DNA from: an uncultured Bacteroidota bacterium | Lineage (GTDB): Bacteria > Bacteroidota > Bacteroidia > Flavobacteriales > Flavobacteriaceae | DNA: 64,000 bases | Reading direction: 5' to 3' | Assembly (NCBI GenBank): GCA_902536935.1 | Contig: CACAZM010000001.1 | Span: 86,013-150,012 of the forward strand | Position numbers and translations under genes: made by a program | In this document: piece by piece, positions 36,897-43,454 of the stretch | How positions within the stretch are numbered: the first letter of the stretch is position 1 | Layout: each line of letters starts with the position of its first letter | Notes under the pieces: model-generated | Told to the model about the DNA's origin: nothing | What the model saw: the letters and a program-made list of their open reading frames with translations, nothing else | Databases searched by the model: none

Positions 36897-38433
36897 ATTT
36901 TCTTTGATGTAGATTAATTCTAGGTTCAAGCCAGGGTTTGACTTCATGTATTTGCCTTCCAAGGCCTTTTGGATACTCTTGTGCACTTTTAACTCTTTTT
37001 TTAAGAACTTTTGTAAGTGAATCGAGAATCCTAGTGTATTGCTGATGACTTGCCAAATTATTTAGTTCTTCCTGATCGTATTTGTGATCATAGAGTTCGT
37101 ACTCATAATAGTTTTCATCACTCCATCGATTTAACCGGTATCGTTTTGTTTTTATTGAGTAGCCTTGTGCCATTCCTTTGGGAGTTTTGATTAAAAGTTC
37201 GGTCAATGCGCTATTTCTAATCGGAATCTTAGATCCTATGAAATATGGATTTAAACTTTTGCCACGTACAAAATTCGGTATTTCCATATCTAATAAATCC
37301 ATAATTGTTGGGTACAAATCAACTAGCTCAACAGGGTCATGTATGGGATCCAAACCACTGGATATTCCAGGCCCTGAAAAAATTAAGGGAACCCTAGTTG
37401 AGTGTTCGAATAATGTTTGCTTTTGCCAATGTCCATGCTCACCAAGGTGATAGCCATGATCAGATGTAAAGACAACTATTGTGTTTTTATCTAAACCTGT
37501 TTTTGTTAGTTTGTCCAAAACACGACCTATTTGAGCATCCACAAAGCTAACAGTTGCATAATATGCCTGTATAATTTCTTGAGCCAGTTCAGAATCTAAT
37601 CCAATCTGTTCTTTTTTTGCACGAACTGAAATTGCAGCTGGTTCAGGAATAGAATTTAAATATTGATTTGAATTTTCGGGGACTGAAAAACCTTTGTTCT
37701 TATGCAGTTTAAAATATTTATCAGGTGCAACAAATGGTACGTGAGGCCTGTATAATCCAAAAGCCAAAAAGAAATTTTCTCCACTCTTAGCAAACTCGTC
37801 TAAAAATTCAATGGTGCTAGTTGCTCCAATTCCATCTGTTTGTTCTTCATCTTTACCAGAGGTCTTATACCAGCTTAAAACACCGCCATTAAATCTTGGT
37901 TTGAGATATGTTATTTTATGTTCTTCAATTTTATCTCTTCCATATGGGTTTACTGTTCTGTCCCAAGTATATTGATCATCATAACTGGCTGTGCCTATAT
38001 CTCTTGGGTTGTGGTAGTGATAAACTTTACCGACTCTAATTGAATGATAATTTTCCATCCTGAATTTTTGCCCTAAAGTTATAACGTCAGGGATTGTTTG
38101 GCGAACATGAAGTCTTAACTCTTTGGACTTTGTTTGATCTGGATACAAACCTGTCATAAAAGAAACTCTGGAAGGACCGCAAAGCGGATATTGAACGTGA
38201 GCATTTGTAAAAAACACACCCTCTTGAGCAAGCCTGTCAATGTTAGGAGTATCAGCAAGGGGATCACCATACGCACCAATGGCACAATTTAAATCATCTG
38301 CTATGATCATTAAAACATTAAATTTTTCGGAATTTTGAGAGAAATTTAATTGAGGATTTAATAAAATCAATAATATCAATCCACTGTACTTTAACTCATA
38401 TATATAATCCCAAAAAAATCTAAAATAAATCAT
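36880..38433 (-). CDS. Secreted S1 sulfatase, iduronate-2-sulfatase-like
   Basis: This 517-residue sulfatase has a signal peptide (GLILLILLNPQLNFSQ), metal pair D46/D47 in MIIADDLNCAIGAYG, and formylglycine site C85-G-P-S-R89 in QYPLCGPSRVSFMTGLYP. FFLAFGLYRPHVPFVAP, QAYYATVSFVDAQIGRVL and VFTSDHGYHLGEHGHWQK place it with iduronate-2-sulfatase-like S1_7 enzymes, making it the third of this type in the locus. Its start overlaps the stop of the GH128-like gene by 4 bases, so the two form a minus-strand operon. The 3' end overlaps the convergent sulfatase by 17 bases. Confidence 0.92.
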   Translation of the reverse strand: MIYFRFFWDYIYELKYSGLILLILLNPQLNFSQNSEKFNVLMIIADDLNCAIGAYGDPLADTPNIDRLAQEGVFFTNAHVQYPLCGPSRVSFMTGLYPDQTKSKELRLHVRQTIPDVITLGQKFRMENYHSIRVGKVYHYHNPRDIGTASYDDQYTWDRTVNPYGRDKIEEHKITYLKPRFNGGVLSWYKTSGKDEEQTDGIGATSTIEFLDEFAKSGENFFLAFGLYRPHVPFVAPDKYFKLHKNKGFSVPENSNQYLNSIPEPAAISVRAKKEQIGLDSELAQEIIQAYYATVSFVDAQIGRVLDKLTKTGLDKNTIVVFTSDHGYHLGEHGHWQKQTLFEHSTRVPLIFSGPGISSGLDPIHDPVELVDLYPTIMDLLDMEIPNFVRGKSLNPYFIGSKIPIRNSALTELLIKTPKGMAQGYSIKTKRYRLNRWSDENYYEYELYDHKYDQEELNNLASHQQYTRILDSLTKVLKKRVKSAQEYPKGLGRQIHEVKPWLEPRINLHQRKFSKTN

Positions 38434-39500
38434 TTTTTAACTATTAATTTGTGAGTTGTTTTGTTTATTTCATCACTTAATTCAATTAAATATATACCTC
38501 TTTTTAGCTCAGATATATCCATTTGGGTTTTAATAATTTTTTTCATCAGAATTCTTCCATTTAAATCGAAAATACTTGCTTTCAAACTTCTAGAACCATA
38601 AGCATCTATGTAAATTAAATTATTTGAGGGGTTCGGATATATTTTTGTCTCATCGATTTTTGTTTTATGATTTGAAAGGTTATTATTTGGGTTGTAACTC
38701 GCATAATACTCACCTAAAGTTGTTAGTTGATTATTTTCACTGATAATATCAGCAGTTTGAAGCATTGGGTATTTTTCATTATTGGCATTTGGATCGAACC
38801 AAGAGTATCTTTTTACATAATCTAAATCATGAATTTCATCTAATACATTTTGCATAAATGAGAGTACGTAACTTTCAGAATAGATATTTGGATTATTTTC
38901 GGTTGCATTTGTATCGCGTACGGCAAATTCAGTTATCCAAATAGGTTTTCCATAAGTTTGGAAGACCTCTTTTAAAAGCTCAATAAATTCAACTGGATCA
39001 TTTTTATGATAAATATGTATCGCAATAAAATCTACTCTAAGGTTTTGATTTGATACTTCCTCCATAAAATCTTTCATCCAATTATTTAGCGGGGCTGATG
39101 TTGCAGGACTTGAGATGGGTACATCTAGTGTTTCAATTAACGGCCAAAGATCTATAACTTCGTTAACTGACATGTTTGATTGACCCTCTAGGTCAGGCTC
39201 ATTAAATAACAATACATTTCCGATTTTCCCTGTATTTGCTAAGTTATTCAAATAATCTATTTTTGATTGAGTAGCACTTCCACGCCCCCATATCATTGGA
39301 ACAAATTCAATTCCATCTGGATAGTTTTCTCTGAGCTCCCAGTTCCAAGAGTAGTGCCAATGAGGTTTTAGTTTTTCAAAACGCTCTTGCCAACTATTTT
39401 CATATAAGAGATTAAAAACAACCCCCTTTTTTAACTCTGCATTGTCTTGGGCTGATAGGTTTATAGTTAAAAAGAGAAAAATAATTTTGATTTTTAGCAT
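38430..39500 (-). CDS. GH128-like secreted glycosidase with T9SS tail
   Basis: This 356-residue protein has a signal peptide (MLKIKIIFLFLTINLSAQ), a single (beta/alpha)8 domain of the Glyco_hydro_cc / GH128 type (about 22-255) and a T9SS sorting domain (IYPNPSNNLIYID to KLIVKK). Family marks are YSWNWELRENY, FVPMIWGRG, LLFNEPDLEGQSNMS with putative acid/base E101, AIHIYHKND, and IWITEFAV with putative nucleophile E191. Known GH128 members cut beta-1,3-glucan. In this locus the partner is a sulfatase and the rest is xylan-directed, so an endo-activity on beta-1,3 bonds of a mixed-linkage xylan is possible but unproven. An associated beta-1,3-glucan is the alternative. Confidence 0.85.
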   Translation of the reverse strand: MLKIKIIFLFLTINLSAQDNAELKKGVVFNLLYENSWQERFEKLKPHWHYSWNWELRENYPDGIEFVPMIWGRGSATQSKIDYLNNLANTGKIGNVLLFNEPDLEGQSNMSVNEVIDLWPLIETLDVPISSPATSAPLNNWMKDFMEEVSNQNLRVDFIAIHIYHKNDPVEFIELLKEVFQTYGKPIWITEFAVRDTNATENNPNIYSESYVLSFMQNVLDEIHDLDYVKRYSWFDPNANNEKYPMLQTADIISENNQLTTLGEYYASYNPNNNLSNHKTKIDETKIYPNPSNNLIYIDAYGSRSLKASIFDLNGRILMKKIIKTQMDISELKRGIYLIELSDEINKTTHKLIVKK

Positions 39501-39665
39501 ACTTAAAATTATTAAATAAAATTTTTTTGAACTGTAAATTTTAAAGCATATTTTGAAACAAAATTCTAGTTTTTAAAATTTTATAAAATAAAGTTTATAG
39601 TTGAAACCCCAAATGTGAAAGCTATTTTTGGCTCAATTTCACTTTTATTGATAGATATAAAGAAT

Positions 39666-39702
39666 AAAAAAAGGAGAATCAATTCTAGTGAATCAATTCT
39701 CC
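39666..39702 (-). terminator. Hairpin plus T-tract, possible terminator or attenuator
   Basis: GGAGAATCAATTC (39673-39685) and GAATCAATTCTCC (39690-39702) form a 13-bp stem with a 2-base internal mismatch and a 4-base loop. On the minus strand the hairpin is followed by seven T residues (39672-39666). No minus-strand gene ends here. It lies in the upstream leader of the GH128-like gene, so it could be an attenuator or the end of an unseen small RNA. Confidence 0.55.
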
Positions 39703-39732
39703 AATTTCGTAAACCAAACATACAGTAGTTCG

Positions 39733-39873
39733 GACTTTTTGAGTGGAATTAGTGATATATATTCAAAAAAAAAATTCCAGATATAAAAATTATTTTTGGT
39801 AATAATCTGTGACCCTAAGCTTGAGCTGTTTAGACTTTTTGGATATAATTAGTTATATTTTCAAAAAAAATTT
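39733..39873. repeat. Imperfect direct repeat, two ~42-bp copies 100 bp apart
   Basis: Both copies start with GACTTTTTG (39733 and 39833). They share AATTAGT, an ATAT run and TCAAAAAA in the same order, with a few substitutions and a 2-base indel. There are only two copies and no target-site duplication or terminal inverted repeat is seen. It may be a regulator site or a simple tandem duplication remnant. Confidence 0.6.
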
Positions 39874-39965
39874 AAGAAGAAGTAAATTTGTTTTACACAA
39901 TAAAAAAGAAATTCTTAAAAAGGTTGTTTAATTAAAAATATTATATTTAAAAAAAACAAATAATT

Positions 39966-40478
39966 ATGAATACTTACAAAACGCTTACTCTTTTTCTAAT
40001 AACAATGTGTTTAATTTCATGTGGCTCTAAGGCTAAGTATGTTAAGGAAACTGGAGCAGTTGAGATGAAGGAACCGTTTAAAGCACAAGATTTTAGAGAC
40101 ACCAATCGAGAATTTTACAGTATTAGAAATGCTGTAGGTACCGGTTTATCAGCTGTTAAAGCCGAAGCTAATTCAGCAGCTCAAGCAGATTTAGCACAGC
40201 GAATCCAAAACACATTGCAGAATATTGCAAGCCTTAAATTGTCAAATTCGAACGAAGTTTCCACGCAAGTATTTAAACAAAAGTTAGTAGCCGTAAGCAA
40301 CTCTTCAGTTTCTAAAATTATGATTGTTGACTCAAAAATATTTATGAGAGAAAATTCTGATAAAAATGCACCAACAAAATATGATTACTGGGCAGTATAT
40401 AAAGTAAATCTAAATGAAGTTGTTAAGTCAGCTAATATGGCAAACTTAAACTTTAATTTAACTTTAGATGATTTTTAA
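39966..40478 (+). CDS. LPP20-like lipoprotein
   Basis: This 170-residue lipoprotein has lipobox TMCLISC near residue 19. The mature part has the pattern of the LPP20 lipoprotein family: a helix rich in Ala and Gln (AEANSAAQADLAQRIQNTLQ), then a beta-strand region ending KIMIVDSKIFMRENS and YWAVYKVNLNEVV. LPP20-type domains are envelope proteins of poorly known function. A clearly related domain is present in the second next gene (SIVDTKLIRFDDLSYEYWGVYKIDLSDVV), so the two look like paralogues. The stop overlaps the next start by one base (TAATG). Confidence 0.75.
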   Translation: MNTYKTLTLFLITMCLISCGSKAKYVKETGAVEMKEPFKAQDFRDTNREFYSIRNAVGTGLSAVKAEANSAAQADLAQRIQNTLQNIASLKLSNSNEVSTQVFKQKLVAVSNSSVSKIMIVDSKIFMRENSDKNAPTKYDYWAVYKVNLNEVVKSANMANLNFNLTLDDF

Positions 40479-41863
40479 TGAATGTAAAAAACAATTTTAT
40501 CGTTTTTTTATTTCTCTTTTTATTCAACCCTATTTTTTCTCAAAATAATCAAAATATAACATGCCAACTAGAGGATGATTTCAATGATACTCATTACTCT
40601 GTAATTGAAAGGTCAGCTCAAATATCTAGCTCTGATTTAAGAAAAAAATTAGTTGAATCAATTATCAATTTTATTAGTGTTGAGTCTAGATTAGAGCTAG
40701 AAAATATTAATGAGTTGTCCTCAAGTAAGTTTTACCAATCTTCAATTACAAAATCTGAGGGACTTTTATTTAATGCAAAAGAAAAACTTTGTAATAATGG
40801 TAGCGTAATTGTTTATGTTAAGAAGTCTGATTTCAATAATACTTTTTTGTCAAAATTTAAAAATAAGCTTTCTGTTACTGAAAAAACTGCTTCAGATCTA
40901 TTAGCAAATAAAAACTTCAGCGGGAGTAATTACTTTTCTGAAAGGTATGATCTACTAAAAAACGATCTAGACGATCTTGATCTTTTTTTACCATTTGCAG
41001 AAAACATATCATCATCAAGCTTTGGGTTCAGATTAAAATCAATCTATGAGAAACTTTCTAAAATAGAATTTTATTTGGTCTCAATTGATGAGAATATCTC
41101 AAATTTAGAACGCTATTATTTAAATCTTGATTGTGTGACTGCTAAGAATCAGTTCATAACATTAGAGAATCTGTTGAGTAAAGCATCGAAAATTAAATAT
41201 AAAACTCGCTTAAATATTTTAAACTCAAAAATTAAAAGCCGCTGCAAAATTCTCAAAAAAGCTGAGTTAAAAAAAGCTAGAGAAAATTCAGACTTGTTCA
41301 ATAACTTCGGTTTTAGTTTTTTTGCACAAACAATTCCACTAGATATTTCTAATAATACAGAGTCAAATGAAATTAATTTTGACTTCGATTCCTTTTTTAT
41401 ATCTGCCAAAACACAATATTTTTTAGGTTTTGGTGATAGTGGTTTACGTGCTGGCCCCTACCTAAAATACTATTTTGTGGATGGAACATTAAATAATTCT
41501 GATGAATCTAATGATTTCTTTGATAAAAATTTTGGTATAGCAGGTTTATCCTTAAAAATAAGATTTATTAGAAAGTTTATTGACTTGGAATTTAGTGCTG
41601 GAAAAACTTTAAAATCATTCGAATATTCAACAAATACTAATAACATTGAAGAATTTTATTTTTATATTTTTTCACCACGATTTATTCTTGGCAATACAGA
41701 AAAAAGAATTTCATTTTCTGCATCTGTTGATTTTATGGTACCTGACAATTCCGATGTTAGTTATAAATACCTAAATGCAAACATTGGAATAAATTATAAT
41801 TTACAATTCAAAAAACTAAAATCCCAAGATAGAAAAGTTATAAAAGAAAAATATATTGAATGA
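40478..41863 (+). CDS. Envelope protein with LPP20-like N-terminus and predicted beta-barrel
   Basis: This 461-residue protein has a signal peptide (FIVFLFLFLFNPIFSQ). Residues about 25-130 look LPP20-like (a run SSDLRKKLVESIINFISVESR and a strand VIVYVKKSDF). A helical, probably coiled-coil middle (about 150-270, with paired Cys in LDCVTAKNQ and KSRCKILKK) leads to a C-terminal segment of about 160 residues with alternating aromatic/polar strands (FFISAKTQYFLGFGDSGLRAGPYLKYYF, ANIGINYNLQF). The tail looks like a small outer-membrane beta-barrel. I do not recognise a named family. It overlaps both neighbours by 1-4 bases and is surely co-expressed with them. Confidence 0.65.
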   Translation: MNVKNNFIVFLFLFLFNPIFSQNNQNITCQLEDDFNDTHYSVIERSAQISSSDLRKKLVESIINFISVESRLELENINELSSSKFYQSSITKSEGLLFNAKEKLCNNGSVIVYVKKSDFNNTFLSKFKNKLSVTEKTASDLLANKNFSGSNYFSERYDLLKNDLDDLDLFLPFAENISSSSFGFRLKSIYEKLSKIEFYLVSIDENISNLERYYLNLDCVTAKNQFITLENLLSKASKIKYKTRLNILNSKIKSRCKILKKAELKKARENSDLFNNFGFSFFAQTIPLDISNNTESNEINFDFDSFFISAKTQYFLGFGDSGLRAGPYLKYYFVDGTLNNSDESNDFFDKNFGIAGLSLKIRFIRKFIDLEFSAGKTLKSFEYSTNTNNIEEFYFYIFSPRFILGNTEKRISFSASVDFMVPDNSDVSYKYLNANIGINYNLQFKKLKSQDRKVIKEKYIE

Positions 41864-42798
41864 GAATAATAATTCTTCTATTTTTTTTTACAATAAGTTC
41901 TTGTAGTTCTTTTAAGTTTACCCAAAAAAATAAAATTCTAGAGTTAGAGTTACCTTTTTCTAAGTTCGACTATCCTGACACAGAAAAATCATTATTTGTT
42001 ATAGTCAGTGCTAAAGGGGATTATAATCTATCCTCACTTAAATCAGCATTGAACTTAAATGCACTTGCTAGTATTAGTCAAAGAGTAGAATACTTAGTTG
42101 AGGGATACAATAAAATAAATCTAAAAAATGTTAACCAATTTTCAGATGTTGTGTCGTCCTCAAAAACAATAATGAAATCAAATTTTTTTTTAAATAAAAT
42201 TAGTATTGTAGATACAAAATTAATAAGGTTTGATGATTTATCTTATGAATATTGGGGGGTTTACAAAATTGATTTATCTGATGTAGTAACTGCTTTAAGA
42301 GCAAATAACCCAAATTTAAATGATGATTTTTATAAAGCCGTTATTGATAAAGAATTTAAACTTGAAGCCAAAAGAGAAAAAACTACTAACATCATAATTG
42401 AAAATAAAAGTTTTAACTCTCTGATTGTGAATGAAGCAAAAAAATATATTGGAGTTCCGTACGTATGGGGTGGTGATAATCCCTCTCGAGGTTTCGATTG
42501 TTCAGGATATGTACAATGGGTAATTAATGAAGCCATTAATATTTTATTACCAAGAACATCTTACCAACAGTCTCTTTTCTTATCAAATCATAAAAGATTA
42601 AACTTTGATAAAATTCGTCCTGGCGATATTTTATTTTTTAATACAAGTGGTAAAGACATTTCACACGTTGGTATTGCCATTGGAGATCATAAGTTTATTC
42701 ACGCTCCAAATAAAAAATCAAATATCAAAATTGATGCATTAGATGGTTACTGGAAAAAGAAGTTAATATCAGCTAATTATGTCCCAAATCTTCAATAA
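41860..42798 (+). CDS. Lipoprotein with LPP20-like domain fused to NlpC/P60 peptidase
   Basis: This 312-residue lipoprotein has lipobox FFTISSC. Residues about 30-155 repeat the LPP20-like domain of the first gene of this trio (YEYWGVYKIDLSDVV versus YDYWAVYKVNLNEVV). Residues about 185-312 are an NlpC/P60 cysteine peptidase with catalytic C214 in FDCSGYVQW, H269 in ISHVGIAIG and third residue H281 in KFIHAP. NlpC/P60 enzymes cut peptidoglycan stem peptides, often D-Glu to diamino-acid bonds. The lipid anchor puts it at a membrane facing the wall. It overlaps the barrel gene by 4 bases. The trio may form an envelope complex that links the wall to the outer membrane, which is inference. Confidence 0.85.
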   Translation: MRIIILLFFFTISSCSSFKFTQKNKILELELPFSKFDYPDTEKSLFVIVSAKGDYNLSSLKSALNLNALASISQRVEYLVEGYNKINLKNVNQFSDVVSSSKTIMKSNFFLNKISIVDTKLIRFDDLSYEYWGVYKIDLSDVVTALRANNPNLNDDFYKAVIDKEFKLEAKREKTTNIIIENKSFNSLIVNEAKKYIGVPYVWGGDNPSRGFDCSGYVQWVINEAINILLPRTSYQQSLFLSNHKRLNFDKIRPGDILFFNTSGKDISHVGIAIGDHKFIHAPNKKSNIKIDALDGYWKKKLISANYVPNLQ

Positions 42799-42846
42799 TT
42801 AAGGGCATAATATTTTAATTTTTGATATTCAATAAAATATAAATAT

Positions 42847-42876
42847 CCCCAAAAAATAATTTATTATTCTTGGGGG
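42847..42876. terminator. Probable bidirectional terminator between NlpC/P60 gene and tRNA-Arg
   Basis: CCCCAA and TTGGGG arms (about 42847 and 42876 as limits) enclose further AT pairing (ATAAT with ATTAT). The element lies 48 bases after the plus-strand NlpC/P60 gene and just beyond the 3' end of the minus-strand tRNA. AT-rich runs flank both sides, so it could serve both transcripts. Confidence 0.55.
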
Positions 42877-42883
42877 TAATTAG

Positions 42884-42957
42884 TGACCCAGGGAGGATTC
42901 GAACCCCCAACCCTCAGAGCCGAAATCTGATATTCTATCCAGTTGAACTACTGGGCC
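42884..42957 (-). tRNA. tRNA-Arg (anticodon TCG)
   Basis: The minus strand reads GGCCCAG to CTGGGTC for a 7-bp acceptor stem with one G-U pair. It has a TTCAACTGGA D-region, anticodon arm TCAGA-TTTCGGC-TCTGA with TCG in positions 34-36, and a T-loop GGTTCGAATCC. The discriminator is A and CCA is not encoded. Length is 74 bases. It reads CGA and probably other CGN codons. It lies between the accessory PUL side and the conserved dcw cluster. Confidence 0.95.
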
Positions 42958-43002
42958 TTTGTGTTTGCGAATGTAATAACTTTACTTTGATAAAAAGTAA
43001 TG

Positions 43003-43452
43003 CTAACTCAAGTGTTTTCTTACAATCTCAGCGATTAGTTTACCGTCCGCCTTACCAGCCAAATTTTTGTTTACCATGCCCATGACCTTACCCATCTCTT
43101 TCATCGAAGTAGCACCCACTGAATGAATTACTTCATAAATAACTTTCTCTACTTCCTCCACTGAGAGCTGCTCAGGTAAAAACTGACTTATAACCTCAAT
43201 TTGAGCTTCCTCGGGCTCTGCTAAATCTACTCGCCCCTGCTTCCTAAAAATCGAGGCACTTTCCTTGCGCTGTTTAACGAGTTTTTGCAATAGCTTTGTG
43301 ATTTCAGAATCGTCAGGATTTTCTTTTGCACCCGACTGTGTTTGTAACAATAATATGCCTGATTTGATCGCACGTAATGACTCTAAAGCAACTTTATTTT
43401 TTTCACGCATGGCCGCTTTAAGTTTGAAATTTAATTGGTCTTGAAAGTTCAT
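43003..43452 (-). CDS. yqeY: GatB/YqeY-domain protein
   Basis: This 149-residue protein of the YqeY family is usual for the standalone form. It has helical N- and C-lobes (LKAAMREKNKVALESLRAIKSG at the start, IHSVGATSMKEMGKVMGMVNKNLAGKADGKLI at the end). YqeY resembles the tail domain of GatB, which contacts tRNA in amidotransferases. The standalone protein's role is not well defined. It follows ftsZ by 2 bases and is probably the last gene of the division operon, a placement common in flavobacteria. It ends 45 bases before the tRNA-Arg gene on the same strand. Confidence 0.92.
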   Translation of the reverse strand: MNFQDQLNFKLKAAMREKNKVALESLRAIKSGILLLQTQSGAKENPDDSEITKLLQKLVKQRKESASIFRKQGRVDLAEPEEAQIEVISQFLPEQLSVEEVEKVIYEVIHSVGATSMKEMGKVMGMVNKNLAGKADGKLIAEIVRKHLS

Positions 43453-43454
43453 TT

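Larger units (their letters stand above)
39501..39965. other. 465-base spacer without a gene
   Basis: This very AT-rich divergent spacer lies between the GH128-like gene and the LPP20 cluster. It holds a strong hairpin with a minus-strand T-tract (39666-39702) and two copies of a ~42-bp sequence exactly 100 bp apart (39733 and 39833). TATATTTA at 39942-39949 is one base off the TAnnTTTG minus-7 consensus and could serve the downstream plus-strand gene. No credible ORF was found. Confidence 0.6.

Noticed and set aside
38430-39500. Laminarin (beta-1,3-glucan) PUL as the identity of the locus, based on the GH128-like gene
   Set aside because: No GH16, GH17 or GH30 laminarinase accompanies it. 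Xylose catabolism, GH10 and seven sulfatases do not fit a neutral glucan. It remains possible that this one enzyme acts on glucan.
39666-39873. Possible CRISPR array or insertion-sequence remnant in the 39.5-40.0 kb spacer
   Set aside because: There are only two imperfect repeats, no regular spacers, no transposase fragment and no terminal inverted repeats.
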